A stretch of DNA of 64,000 nucleotides from Methylobacterium sp. J-070 (GTDB lineage Bacteria > Pseudomonadota > Alphaproteobacteria > Rhizobiales > Beijerinckiaceae): NCBI RefSeq assembly GCF_022829385.1, contig NZ_JAKSXX010000166.1:24447-88446 (forward strand). The letters run 5' to 3'. The translations under genes and the position numbers were made by a program. Below the pieces are notes generated by a model. It did not search any database. It had not been told where the DNA came from and saw only the letters and a program-made list of their open reading frames with translations. Shown here in pieces: positions 47,518 through 56,154 of the stretch; positions within the stretch are counted from its first letter, which is position 1; each line of letters begins with the position of its first letter.

Positions 47518-48684
47518 ATGAACACCGTCTTCGACACCCTGCCGACGACGGTGTTCGAGACCATGTCGCGGCTGGCGCGGGTCCACGACGCGATCAATCT
47601 CGGCCAGGGCTTCCCCGACGATCCCGGCCCCGCGGATCTGCGCGAGCACGGGGCCCGGGCGCTCCGCGACGGATGGAACCAGTATCCGCCGATGATGGGG
47701 CTGCCGGCGCTGCGCGAGGCGGTCGCCGCGCATTACGCCCTGCACCAGGGGCTCGCCCTCGACCCCGAGACCGAGGTGATGGTGACCTCCGGTGCCACCG
47801 AGGCGCTCGCCGGTGCGCTCCTGGCCCTGATCGAGCCCGGCGACGAGGTCGTGCTGTTCGCGCCCATGTACGACGCCTACCTGCCGCTCGTCCGCCGGGC
47901 CGGCGGCGTGCCGCGGATCGTGTCCCTGCGGCCGCCGGCCTTCCGCCTCGACGAGGCCGCCCTGGCGGAGGCCTTCGGGGACCGCACCCGCGTGGTGGTG
48001 CTGAACAATCCCCTCAACCCGAGCGCCACGCTGTTCGGGCACGACGACCTCGACCTGCTCGCCCGCTACTGCCGGCGCTTCGACGTGACCGCGCTCTGCG
48101 ATGAGGTCTGGGAGCACGTGGTCTTCGACGGTGCCGGGCACCGGCCGCTGATGGCGCTGCCGGGGATGCGCGAGCGAACCGTCAAGGTCGGTTCGGCGGG
48201 CAAGATCTTCTCCCTCACCGGCTGGAAGGTCGGGTTCGTCATGGCGGATGCCCGGCTGATGCGCGGGCTCGCCAAGGCGCACCAGTTCCTCACCTTCACC
48301 ACGCCGCCCAACCTTCAGGAGGCGGTGGCCTTCGGGCTCGGAAAGCCGCTCCCGTGGTTCGAGGCCATGCGGGCCGGCTACGCCCGGTCCCGGGACCGGC
48401 TGGCCGGCGGCCTGCGCGACCTCGGCTTCGAGGTCCTGCCGGCCGGGGCCACGTGGTTCCTCAACATCGACGTCGCCAATCTCGGCTACGCCGACGACGC
48501 GGCGTTCTGCGAGGCGCTCGTCACGCGCCACGGTGTCGCGGCGATCCCGGTGAGCGCGTTCTATCCGGACGGCTCCGTGCGCACCCTCGTCCGGCTCTGC
48601 TTCGCCAAGGCGGACGCGACCCTGGATGCGGCGCTCGACCGCATGAGCGGGTTCAGGAGCGGACGCCCCGGGAGGTCGGCGTGA
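47518..48684 (+). CDS. Pyridoxal-phosphate class I/II aminotransferase
   Basis: A 388-residue fold-type I aminotransferase. It has INLGQGFPDDPGPADLRE, VTSGATEALAGALLALIEPG, VVLNNPLNPSATLF (PLP-contacting Asn), CDEVWEHVVFDG and the Schiff-base Lys in GSAGKIFSLTGWKVGF. This pattern is that of the YbdL/KAT-like group that uses methionine, glutamine or aromatic amino acids. I chose the ATG at 47518 because the family begins here; the frame is open to 47335. Substrate not determinable. Confidence 0.9.
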   Translation: MNTVFDTLPTTVFETMSRLARVHDAINLGQGFPDDPGPADLREHGARALRDGWNQYPPMMGLPALREAVAAHYALHQGLALDPETEVMVTSGATEALAGALLALIEPGDEVVLFAPMYDAYLPLVRRAGGVPRIVSLRPPAFRLDEAALAEAFGDRTRVVVLNNPLNPSATLFGHDDLDLLARYCRRFDVTALCDEVWEHVVFDGAGHRPLMALPGMRERTVKVGSAGKIFSLTGWKVGFVMADARLMRGLAKAHQFLTFTTPPNLQEAVAFGLGKPLPWFEAMRAGYARSRDRLAGGLRDLGFEVLPAGATWFLNIDVANLGYADDAAFCEALVTRHGVAAIPVSAFYPDGSVRTLVRLCFAKADATLDAALDRMSGFRSGRPGRSA

Positions 48685-48765
48685 GCCGGTCGGGCGCATT
48701 CCTTGCGCGGATCCAGGCGGGGGGCCACATCGTTGAGCAGGATGGCTCTCCGACGGATCCCGACC

Positions 48766-49263
48766 ATGGACTTCACCCAGGCTGCCCAGGCCGGGCGCTT
48801 CTCCCGTGCCGAGACCTTTTCCGGAGGCGGCCCGCGCCCCGACGGCCGGCCGCCGTTCCTGTCGGCGGATCTCGGCCGCGAGGCGAGCCTCGCCCGGCTG
48901 GAAACGCTGGCGCACCTGATGGACACCGCCTTCGTGATCCCGGGCATCAACCGGCGGGTCGGGTTCGACGCGCTGATCGGCCTCGTGCCGGTGATCGGCG
49001 ACGTGGCCGGCATGGTGATCTCGTCCTTCATCGTCTACGAGGCCAAGCGCCTCGGCGCCCCCGGCTGGCTGCTGGCTCGGATGGGGTTGAACGTCGCCTT
49101 CGACGGGTTGATCGGCGCGGTGCCGGTGGCGGGCGACCTGTTCGACGCGGCCTTCAAGGCCAATCGCCGCAACGTCCGCCTGCTGCGCCGCTGGCTGGAG
49201 CGCAGCGGCGGCCTGCGCCCGACCGAGATCGACGGCACGGCGACCCGGCTGGACGCCCGATAG
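48766..49263 (+). CDS. DUF4112 membrane protein
   Basis: A 165-residue protein with the duplicated DUF4112 signature: DALIGLVPVIGDVAGMVIS (about 65-85) and FDGLIGAVPVAGDLFDAAFK (about 110-130). Between them is a membrane segment. The N-terminal 40 residues are Gly/Arg-rich, and IPGINRRVGFD precedes the first motif. Function unknown. The ATG at 48766 is chosen by similarity of length; the gene lies 81 bases after the aminotransferase gene on the same strand. Confidence 0.85.
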   Translation: MDFTQAAQAGRFSRAETFSGGGPRPDGRPPFLSADLGREASLARLETLAHLMDTAFVIPGINRRVGFDALIGLVPVIGDVAGMVISSFIVYEAKRLGAPGWLLARMGLNVAFDGLIGAVPVAGDLFDAAFKANRRNVRLLRRWLERSGGLRPTEIDGTATRLDAR

Positions 49264-49380
49264 GTCCGCCGTCCTGTCGGCGGCCCGGCCCGGCCCGCAC
49301 CGAAGAGGCGATCCCCTCCCCGCCGCCGCCCGCGGCGGCCGCAGGAACGCGCGCGCAGCCCGGCGCGGGAGACGATCGTG

Positions 49381-50565
49381 ATGAATGAGGTCGTGCCCGC
49401 ACCGATGCCGGGCGCCCAGCCCATCGTCCTGCGTCCGGACGAGGGCGTCCCGGCGCCGGCCCCGGACCGTCGCGGCCGGCTGTCGCCGCTCAACCGGCGC
49501 CGGCTCGACAATTTCCGCCGCAACCGCCTCGGCTACGTGTCGTTCCTGATCTTCACCGGGCTGTTCGTCACCAGCCTGTTCGCCGAGTTCATCGCCAACG
49601 ACCGGCCGATCGTCCTGTCCTACAAGGGCGCGTGGCTGGTTCCGGTGCTGGTGGATTACCCGGAGGAGACGTTCGGCGGCTTCCTGGCGGTGACCGACTA
49701 CCGGTCGCCTGAGATCCGCCGGGAGATCGCCGAGAACGGCTGGGCGCTCTGGCCGCCGATCCGGTTCTCCTACGACACGATCAACGAGGACCTGCCCACG
49801 CCCTCGCCGTCGCCGCCCACCTGGATGCTCTCGGACGCGCAGTGCAGGCCGGTCGCGGAGCGGCTCGGCGGATCGACCTGCGCGGACATTCCCTGGCACT
49901 GGCTCGGCACCGACAACACCACCCGGGACGTGCTGGCGCGGGTGATCTACGGCTTCCGCATCTCGGTGCTGTTCGGCCTGATCCTGGCGGCGATCTCGTC
50001 GGCGATCGGCGTGGTGGCGGGCGCCGTGCAGGGCTATTTCGGCGGTTGGGTCGATCTCGCCTTCCAGCGCTTCATCGAGGTCTGGGGCGGGATCCCGACG
50101 CTCTACCTGATCATCATCATCTCGGCCTTCATCGCCCCCGGCTTCTTCGTGCTGCTCGGGATCATGCTGCTGTTCTCGTGGGTCTCGCTGGTGAGCGTCG
50201 TGCGCGCCGAGTTCCTGCGGGCGCGGAACTTCGAGTATGTCCGGGCCGCCCGGGCGCTCGGCCTGTCGAATATCCGGATCATGACCGTCCACCTGCTGCC
50301 GAACGCCATGGTGGCGACGCTGACCTTCCTGCCGTTCATCCTGAACGGCTCGATCACCACGCTGACGTCGCTGGACTTCCTCGGCTTCGGGCTGCCGCCG
50401 GGCTCGCCCTCGCTCGGCGAGCTCCTCGCCCAGGGCAAGGACAACCTGACGGCGCCGTGGCTCGGGCTGACCGGCTTCCTGGTCATCGCCGTGATGCTGA
50501 GCCTGCTGGTCTTCTCCGGCGAGGCGGTGCGCGACGCGTTCGATCCGCGCAAGACCTTCGTCTGA
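49381..50565 (+). CDS. yejE: YejE-type oligopeptide/microcin C ABC permease
   Basis: A 394-residue inner-membrane permease. The family's N-terminal LSPLNRRRLDNFRRNRLGYV is followed by TM1, a long periplasmic part (about 70-185, with YRSPEIRREIAENGWALWPP and IPWHWLGTDNTTRDVLARVI), then five helices with the EAA loop EYVRAARALGLSNIRIMTVH. YejABEF imports peptides, including microcin C. Here it is alone: yejA, yejB and yejF are not adjacent. The ATG is preferred to a GTG directly before it. Confidence 0.9.
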   Translation: MNEVVPAPMPGAQPIVLRPDEGVPAPAPDRRGRLSPLNRRRLDNFRRNRLGYVSFLIFTGLFVTSLFAEFIANDRPIVLSYKGAWLVPVLVDYPEETFGGFLAVTDYRSPEIRREIAENGWALWPPIRFSYDTINEDLPTPSPSPPTWMLSDAQCRPVAERLGGSTCADIPWHWLGTDNTTRDVLARVIYGFRISVLFGLILAAISSAIGVVAGAVQGYFGGWVDLAFQRFIEVWGGIPTLYLIIIISAFIAPGFFVLLGIMLLFSWVSLVSVVRAEFLRARNFEYVRAARALGLSNIRIMTVHLLPNAMVATLTFLPFILNGSITTLTSLDFLGFGLPPGSPSLGELLAQGKDNLTAPWLGLTGFLVIAVMLSLLVFSGEAVRDAFDPRKTFV

Positions 50566-50991
50566 AAGCCGTCCGGCCCCGGCGGCCGCGCATCGAATCA
50601 CGGCTCCGCGGATCGGCCCAATGACGTGGGTCCTCCCGTCAGTCGCGAAATTTTGCTCGAAGATTGAAGGTTTTTTTCGACGGGACCGATCAGTGTCCGC
50701 GCAAGACCGTCTAAGGCGGGCTCTCCGGTCACCTGTAAAGGTCTCTCCCGTCAACGAAAACCCGGCTGTCGGATCCGCCCAGCATTCGCAGATCTGGCCG
50801 GGATAAAGCGCCCCGGAAGAGCCCCTTTAATGCCGTGAATGCAACCTTGCCCTGTAAGCCTAGGCGCGCGATGCATACTTAGACTTTTGGCCGGGCACAG
50901 GGAATTGTATGCCTCACCTTGCTTTTTCCGGTCGCTGTCTTAACTCGCGAAAAGAGGGGACCTTATCGGGCTCTGGAGCCAAGGAAAGAGA
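50566..50991. other. 426-base leader region upstream of mucR
   Basis: No gene is seen. The stretch is A+T-richer than most of the window and includes T-runs near 50668 and 50925. MucR-type proteins bind A+T-rich sites and repress their own genes, so autoregulatory sites are likely here. AAGGAAAGAG precedes the mucR ATG. Confidence 0.5.
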
Positions 50992-51534
50992 ATGTCTGAC
51001 GCTGCGCCGACATCCCAGATGGATTTCATCGAACAGACCGTAGACGTCGTCGCGGCCTACGTTTCCAACAACTCGCTGCCCTCAGCGGATCTGCCGACGC
51101 TGATCACGAGCATTCACGAGGCGCTGCACGCGATCGGGTCGGGCCCGGTCGCCGCCAGCGACGAGACCGTCGAGCGGCCGACACCCGCTCAGATCCGCAA
51201 GTCGATCCGTCCCGACGGTCTGATCAGCTTCATCGACGGAAAGTCGTACAAGACCCTGAAGCGGCACCTGACCAAGCACGGCCTGGACCCGCAGAACTAC
51301 CGCGAGCGCTACGGCCTGCCGAGCGATTACCCGACGACCTCGGCGAACTACTCGGCGCAGCGCTCGGCGCTGGCCAAGAGCCTGGGCCTCGGCCAGCCCG
51401 GTCGCGTCCAGCAGGGCGGCAAGGAGGCTGCACCGGCGGACACGGCGGCCGCCACCCCGGCGCAGGGCCGCCGCAAGGGTGCGGGCGCCCCCGCCAAGGG
51501 CCGCAGTGCCGGCCGCAAGGTCGAGGCCGCCTGA
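50992..51534 (+). CDS. mucR: MucR/Ros-family transcriptional regulator
   Basis: A 180-residue regulator. The N-terminal oligomerisation region includes FIEQTVDVVAAYVSNNSLPS. The zinc-finger-like core lies at about 68-118: SIRPDGLISFIDGKSYKTLK, then RHLTKHGLDPQNYRERYGLP. In classical Ros/MucR the place before DGK reads C-L-E-DGK; here it is F-I-DGK, so the zinc-ligand Cys is missing while His/His remain. The C-terminal tail is basic and Ala-rich. Relatives act as H-NS-like silencers of exopolysaccharide, motility and virulence genes. Confidence 0.92.
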   Translation: MSDAAPTSQMDFIEQTVDVVAAYVSNNSLPSADLPTLITSIHEALHAIGSGPVAASDETVERPTPAQIRKSIRPDGLISFIDGKSYKTLKRHLTKHGLDPQNYRERYGLPSDYPTTSANYSAQRSALAKSLGLGQPGRVQQGGKEAAPADTAAATPAQGRRKGAGAPAKGRSAGRKVEAA

Positions 51535-51601
51535 ACGCCCCGGGACCACCCGGCGGGAGCGGAGCGCGGACTGCCGCTCGGGGTCCGCTCCCGGATCGGG
51601 A

Positions 51602-53035
51602 TCAGGCCGCGAGCCGTCCCTCCAGGGGGAACACCTTGGCGGGGTTCAGCATCCAGTCGGGGTCGAACACGGCCTTGACCCGCATCTGCTGCTCGAGGTC
51701 GATCTGAGCGTACTGGAAGCGCATCAGCTCGCGCTTCTCGATGCCGACCCCGTGCTCGCCGGTGAGGCAGCCGCCGACCTCGACGCAGAGCTTCAGGATC
51801 TCGTCGCCCGCGGCCTCGGCCTTCTGCAGCTCGCCGGGCTTGTTGATGTCGAACAGGATCAGCGGGTGCAGGTTGCCGTCGCCCGCGTGGAACACGTTGG
51901 CGACCCGCAGGCCCTTCTCGGCGCAGATCGCGCCGATCCGCTCCAGCACCGGCCCGAGCTGGCCGGTGGGAATCGTGCCGTCCATGCAGATGTAGTCGGA
52001 GATCCGGCCCGTCGCCCCGAAGGCCGACTTGCGGCCCTTCCAGATCGCGGCGGATTCCGCCTCCGAGCGCGAGACCCGCAGGCTGGTCGGGCGGAAGTCC
52101 CGGGCGATCGCCTCGATCCGCGCCAGCATCGCGTCGCACTCGGTGTCCGAGCCCTCGACCTCGATGATCAGCATCGCCTCGGCGTCGCGGGGATAGCCGG
52201 CCTGGGCGAAGTCCTCGGTGATCAGGATCGCCTCCCGGTCCATGTACTCGATCGCCACCGGGATGATGCCGGCCGCGATGATCGCCGCCACGCAGTCGCC
52301 CGCGTCCTCGACCTTCGAGAAGCCGACCAGCGCCGGACGGGCCCCTTCCGCGGCGCGCAGGATCCGCACCGTCGCCTCGGTGACGATGCCGAGCTGCCCT
52401 TCCGACCCGCAGATGAGTCCCAGGAGATCGTAGCCGCCGCTGTCGAGATGCGCGCCGCCGATCTCCACCACGGTGCCGTCGTTGAGCACCAGGGTGACGC
52501 CCAGCAGGTTGTTGGTGGTCACCCCGTATTTCAGGCAATGCGCGCCGCCGGAATTCATCGCGATGTTGCCCGCGATGGTGCAGGCGAGCTGGCTCGACGG
52601 GTCGGGGGCGTAGAAGAAGCCCTCGTGGCTCACCGCGCCGGAGATCGCCAGGTTGGTGATGCCGCTCTGCACCCGCGCCGTGCGGTCGGCGAAATCGAGG
52701 TCGAGGACCTGGGTCATCTTGCCGACGCCGAGGATGATCGCGTCCGCCTGCGCGATGGCCCCACCCGCCAGCGAGGTTCCAGCCCCCCGGGGCACCACCC
52801 GCACGCCCTGCGCGTGGCAATACGCCATCACGGCCGACACCTCCGCGGTGGTGGAGGGCAGAACGACCGCGAGGGGCATCTGCCGGTAGGCGGTCAGCCC
52901 GTCGGTCTCGAAGGCCCGGCGCTCGTCCTCGCTCGCCACCAGCGCCTCCGGCGCCACGAGGGGCGCGAGACCGGCCAGGATCGCCTCGCGGCGGGCCAGG
53001 ATGGCGGGGTCGGGGTCGGGGAAGCGGATGGTCAT
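51602..53035 (-). CDS. glcD: FAD-linked glycolate/lactate-type oxidase subunit GlcD
   Basis: A 477-residue flavoprotein of the VAO family. The FAD domain has RVVPRGAGTSLAGGAIAQAD and IAGNIAMNSGGAHCLKYGVT; the C-terminal cap has VFHAGDGNLHPLILFD and CLTGEHGVGIEKRELM. GlcD oxidises glycolate to glyoxylate with GlcE and GlcF, but neither is adjacent. It could be an orphan GlcD or a D-lactate/2-hydroxyacid dehydrogenase. The ATG at 53035 gives the family N-terminus. Confidence 0.88.
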   Translation of the reverse strand: MTIRFPDPDPAILARREAILAGLAPLVAPEALVASEDERRAFETDGLTAYRQMPLAVVLPSTTAEVSAVMAYCHAQGVRVVPRGAGTSLAGGAIAQADAIILGVGKMTQVLDLDFADRTARVQSGITNLAISGAVSHEGFFYAPDPSSQLACTIAGNIAMNSGGAHCLKYGVTTNNLLGVTLVLNDGTVVEIGGAHLDSGGYDLLGLICGSEGQLGIVTEATVRILRAAEGARPALVGFSKVEDAGDCVAAIIAAGIIPVAIEYMDREAILITEDFAQAGYPRDAEAMLIIEVEGSDTECDAMLARIEAIARDFRPTSLRVSRSEAESAAIWKGRKSAFGATGRISDYICMDGTIPTGQLGPVLERIGAICAEKGLRVANVFHAGDGNLHPLILFDINKPGELQKAEAAGDEILKLCVEVGGCLTGEHGVGIEKRELMRFQYAQIDLEQQMRVKAVFDPDWMLNPAKVFPLEGRLAA

Positions 53036-53256
53036 GGGGCTCGGGCCCTCGGTGTCGGTGTGGCGTGAAGCCAGCATGGACCCGCGCGGGCGCCGCTTCA
53101 ACCGGGGGGCGGCCGGCCGCCCTGCGGCGGCGCGTCGTCCCCGCGTCACATTTCAACCACGACGGCTGCCTAGCGTCACCGGGCACGCTTCGCTGCGCCG
53201 ATCCCGATGCCGGTTTCCCGGCGCCGGATCCGGTCGACGGGTCCAGAACGGAAACG

Positions 53257-54282
53257 ATGAACGCTCCCGCCTCCAGCGCCCTGCGCGACGATCGTTACGA
53301 CGCGCCGTCGGCGCATCTCGCCACCACCCGGGACCTCGGGATGCGCAGCCTGCAGCTCGGCATCGCGGCCCTGCAGGAGGCGAGCGCGGCGTTCCAGGGG
53401 CGGCTGGGCGCGGCCTTCGAGGAGGCGGTGCAGACGATCCTGCAGAGCAAGGGCCGGGTGATCGTCAGCGGCATCGGCAAGAGCGGCCATGTCGGCCGCA
53501 AGATCGCCGCGACCCTGGCGTCGACCGGCACCCACGCGTTCTTCGTCCACCCCACCGAGGCGAGCCACGGCGACCTCGGCATGATCGCCCGGGACGACGT
53601 GATCATCGCCCTGTCGTGGTCCGGGGAGACCGCCGAGCTGTCCGACCTCGTCGGCTTCAGCCGCCGCTTCTCGATTCCCTTGGTCGCCATCACCCGCAAC
53701 GGCGAGAGCACCCTCGGCCGGGCCGCCGACGTGCTGCTGGAATTGCCCCGGGTGCGGGAATCCTGCCCGCACGATCTCGCGCCGACCTCCTCCAGCCTGA
53801 TCCAGCTGGCGCTGGGCGACGCCCTGGCGGTGGCGCTCCTGGAGCGGCGCGGCTTCACCTCGGCCCGGTTCCACACCCTGCATCCCGGCGGCACGCTGGC
53901 CGCCCGCCTCAAGACCGTCCAGCAGGTGATGCACGGCCCCCAGGACATGCCGCTGGTCCACGAGACCGCGCTGATGTCCGAGGTGCTGATCGAGATCGCG
54001 GCCCGGCGCTACGGCTGCGTCGGCGTCACCGACGGCTCCGGGCGCCTCGTCGGCATCGTCACGGACGGCGACCTGCGCCGCCACATGGGTCCGGCGCTCC
54101 TCGACACGCCGGTCTCGGCGGTCATGACCCGCGAGCCGGTCACCGTGGAGCCGCACAAGCTCGCCCAGGCCGCCCTGGAGCTGATGAACCGGCGGCTGAT
54201 CACCGCCATCTTCGCGGTCGCGGACGGCAGGCCGGTGGGCATCGTGCACGTCCACGACCTGCTGCGCGCCGGCATCGCCTGA
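53257..54282 (+). CDS. kdsD: Arabinose-5-phosphate isomerase (KdsD/KpsF)
   Basis: A 341-residue enzyme that converts ribulose-5-phosphate to arabinose-5-phosphate for KDO synthesis in LPS. The SIS domain (about 50-195) has GRVIVSGIGKSGHVGRKIAA, SHGDLGMIARDDVIIALSWS and TSSSLIQLALGDALAVALLE; FHTLHPGG follows. Two CBS domains (about 225-341) end in VADGRPVGIVHVHDLLRAG. The ATG at 53257 has little Shine-Dalgarno but matches family length. Confidence 0.93.
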   Translation: MNAPASSALRDDRYDAPSAHLATTRDLGMRSLQLGIAALQEASAAFQGRLGAAFEEAVQTILQSKGRVIVSGIGKSGHVGRKIAATLASTGTHAFFVHPTEASHGDLGMIARDDVIIALSWSGETAELSDLVGFSRRFSIPLVAITRNGESTLGRAADVLLELPRVRESCPHDLAPTSSSLIQLALGDALAVALLERRGFTSARFHTLHPGGTLAARLKTVQQVMHGPQDMPLVHETALMSEVLIEIAARRYGCVGVTDGSGRLVGIVTDGDLRRHMGPALLDTPVSAVMTREPVTVEPHKLAQAALELMNRRLITAIFAVADGRPVGIVHVHDLLRAGIA

Positions 54283-54356
54283 CCGAGACCGCCGACGTCC
54301 CCGCACGGCTGGGACGCACCGGACGGCGCGAATTGCAAAAAATCATCGCGTGTCGT

Positions 54357-54381
54357 GGAACCCGGCTGCGGCCGGGGCGTT
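54357..54381 (+). promoter_or_regulatory. EcfG-type general stress promoter
   Basis: GGAAC (54357-54361), 16 bases, then CGTT (54378-54381) fits the alphaproteobacterial sigma-EcfG consensus exactly. It lies 96 bases upstream of the ibpA-like start and just ahead of the ROSE-type leader. Confidence 0.6.
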
Positions 54382-54416
54382 ACGCGCGTGCGAGGCCCGA
54401 AACCGGGTTCGCGGAG

Positions 54417-54476
54417 GGCGCCGGACACGGTGTCCGGCGTTGCTTGTAGTCACGTTGCTCATCGGAGGATGTGGTT
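54417..54476 (+). ncRNA. ROSE-type RNA thermometer in the ibpA leader
   Basis: A GC-rich hairpin (arms GCCGGACAC and GTGTCCGGC, 54419-54437) is followed by the signature terminal hairpin: UUGCUC (54455-54460), loop AUCG, GAGGAU (54465-54470). It pairs as U-U, U-A, G-G, C-G, U-A, C-G, the arrangement known for ROSE elements, and hides the Shine-Dalgarno GGAGG. At high temperature it would open and allow translation. Confidence 0.75.
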
Positions 54477-54959
54477 ATGAGGACTTACGACGTTTCGCCC
54501 CTGTTCCGTTCGTCGATCGGCTTCGATCGCCTGTTCGAGTTGCTCAACCAAGCCGAGCGCGTCGAGACGTCCGCGGCTTGGCCGCCCTACAACATCGAGA
54601 AGGTCGCCGAGGACCAGTACCGCATCACCATGGCGGTGGCGGGCTTCACGCCCGACGAGATCGAGCTCACCCAGCAGGATACGGTGCTGCTGGTCTCGGG
54701 GCAGAAGGCGGCGCAGGAGGGCGAGAAGCACTACCTCCATCGCGGCATCGCGGCGCGCACCTTCCGCCAGACCTTCAACCTGGCCGAGCACGTGAAGGTC
54801 GTCGGCGCGACCCTGGAGAACGGCCTGCTGACCGTCGAGCTGAAGCGCGAGGTGCCGGAGGCCCTCAAGCCCCGCCGCATCGCCATCGGCGGCGTCTCGG
54901 CCCCGTCCGGGCAGGACAACGCGCCGGTGCAGATCGGTCGCGAGGCCAAGGCCGCCTGA
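54477..54959 (+). CDS. ibpA: IbpA-type small heat-shock protein (Hsp20)
   Basis: A 160-residue alpha-crystallin chaperone that holds unfolding proteins in the cytoplasm. The start MRTYDVSPLFRSSIGFDRLF and the domain (about 32-130: YNIEKVAEDQYRITMAVAGF, HRGIAARTFRQTFNLAEHVK, ENGLLTVELKREVPE) are typical of the IbpA class A group. The ATG at 54477 sits just after the ROSE hairpin. The 3' end overlaps a 17-base tandem repeat at 54953-54993. Confidence 0.95.
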   Translation: MRTYDVSPLFRSSIGFDRLFELLNQAERVETSAAWPPYNIEKVAEDQYRITMAVAGFTPDEIELTQQDTVLLVSGQKAAQEGEKHYLHRGIAARTFRQTFNLAEHVKVVGATLENGLLTVELKREVPEALKPRRIAIGGVSAPSGQDNAPVQIGREAKAA

Positions 54960-54993
54960 GGATCGAGGTCGCCTGAGGATCGAGGCCGCCTGA
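54953..54993. repeat. 17-bp tandem repeat covering the ibpA stop codon
   Basis: The unit CGCCTGAGGATCGAGG(T/C) occurs twice with a third partial copy. The first copy contains the ibpA TGA stop. It looks like a slippage duplication and has no effect on the protein. Confidence 0.75.
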
Positions 54994-55096
54994 TCGGCGG
55001 CCGCCCGGGTCCCCACCGAGCGACGACATCCCTCACGGGTCCGCGGACCCGCGGGCCTGTTCCCACGACGGCATGGCTTTCGATGGAGATAGGACC

Positions 55097-55618
55097 ATGA
55101 ACGTGAGAGATCTGATCCCCTGGAACCGCGGCACCGGTGCCCCGGCGCCCGCCCCCCTGCCGAACGAGCCGGTCAGCCCCTTCCTGACCCTCCACCGCGA
55201 GATGAACCGCCTGTTCGACGACGTGTTCAGCGGTTTCGGCGCCGTCCCGAGCCTGACCGGCCGGAGCTTCGGCTGGCCGAACGTCGAGGTGACGGAGGCC
55301 GAGGGGGCGCTGCGGGTCTCGGCGGAACTCCCCGGCCTCGACGAGAAGGACGTCGAGCTCCTCATCGAGGACGGCGTGCTCACCCTGCGGGGCGAGAAGC
55401 GCGCCGAGACCGGCGACAGGGAGCGCGGCTACACGGAGCGCAGCTACGGCCGCTTCGAGCGGTCGATCGCCCTCCCCGTCCCGGTGGAGGAGGACAAGGC
55501 GGAGGCGACGTTCCGCAACGGGGTCCTGAGCGTGACGCTGCCCCGCGCCGCCGAGGCGCCGGAGCGTCGACGCCGGATCGCGATCAACGGCAACGGCCCG
55601 TCGGCGGCCAAGCATTGA
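55097..55618 (+). CDS. Small heat-shock protein (Hsp20), class C/HspC-like
   Basis: A 173-residue Hsp20 of a different type from the preceding gene. It begins MNVRDLIPWNRGTGAPAPAP and continues FLTLHREMNRLFDDVFSGFG. The alpha-crystallin domain (about 60-155) has WPNVEVTEAEGALRVSAELP, GLDEKDVELLIEDGVLTLRG, ERSYGRFERSIALPVPV and FRNGVLSVTLPR. Its leader holds GGGTCCGCGGACCC (55037-55050), a strong hairpin. GGAGATAGGACC precedes the ATG. Confidence 0.95.
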   Translation: MNVRDLIPWNRGTGAPAPAPLPNEPVSPFLTLHREMNRLFDDVFSGFGAVPSLTGRSFGWPNVEVTEAEGALRVSAELPGLDEKDVELLIEDGVLTLRGEKRAETGDRERGYTERSYGRFERSIALPVPVEEDKAEATFRNGVLSVTLPRAAEAPERRRRIAINGNGPSAAKH

Positions 55619-55715
55619 GGGTGCCGCCCCGGCGTGTTCCGGACTGAACGCATGACGGGGCGGCCGGCCCGGACCGCCGGCCGCCCCAACCTTGGCTCAC
55701 GCGGAGGAGGGTCGC

Positions 55716-56138
55716 ATGCAGCAGATCGAGACCATGCAGAACGAAATTCCGGTGGGCCGCCTCGGCCCGGTGGCCGCCGCCAGCCTGAGGTCCCCGGCCA
55801 TCGACCCGTTCCAGGCCTTCGTGGCCCCCGGGGACGTGTTCCGGCACCCGCGCGAGGTGCTGGCCGCTCCGGGCCTGTCGCGCGCCGAGCGACGGGCGAT
55901 CCTGGCATCCTGGGCGTCGGATGCGCGGGCGGTCGAGTCCTGCCCGACACTCCGCTGCCTGCCGGGCTGCCGGGCCGAGCCCGCGCCGATCGACGACATC
56001 CTGGCCGCCCTGCAGGCCCTGGACGCCGGTTCGTCGGACGGCGGCTCGCGGTCGGGGCCGCCGCGCAAGCCGCTCTTCCCGGCGGCGTTCATCCGTCGGC
56101 GGAAGCGCGGCGCGGCGCGCCCGGGTGTCCCGAACTGA
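55716..56138 (+). CDS. Small protein A of the heat-shock cluster, shared domain
   Basis: A 140-residue protein of unknown function. Residues about 41-103 follow the pattern VF-xx-P-xx-VL-xx-P-x-L-x4-R-x-IL-xx-WA-xD with a C-terminal DDILAALQALD helix. The same pattern occurs in the protein at 56523-57035. A basic Pro/Arg tail ends the protein. GGAGGAGG precedes the ATG. It lies 97 bases after the second Hsp20 gene. I recall similar alphaproteobacterial hypotheticals. Confidence 0.7.
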   Translation: MQQIETMQNEIPVGRLGPVAAASLRSPAIDPFQAFVAPGDVFRHPREVLAAPGLSRAERRAILASWASDARAVESCPTLRCLPGCRAEPAPIDDILAALQALDAGSSDGGSRSGPPRKPLFPAAFIRRRKRGAARPGVPN

Positions 56139-56154
56139 TGCGGGGAGGTCCGGA

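Noticed and set aside
50621..50806. A 61-residue frame upstream of mucR
   Set aside because: No Shine-Dalgarno, no signal or domain, and it sits in the probable regulatory leader.
55037..55096. A second RNA thermometer in front of the second Hsp20 gene
   Set aside because: There is a strong GC hairpin, and CUUUC could pair with GAGAU near the start, but the ROSE core UUGCUC/GAGGAU is missing and no fourU match is evident.
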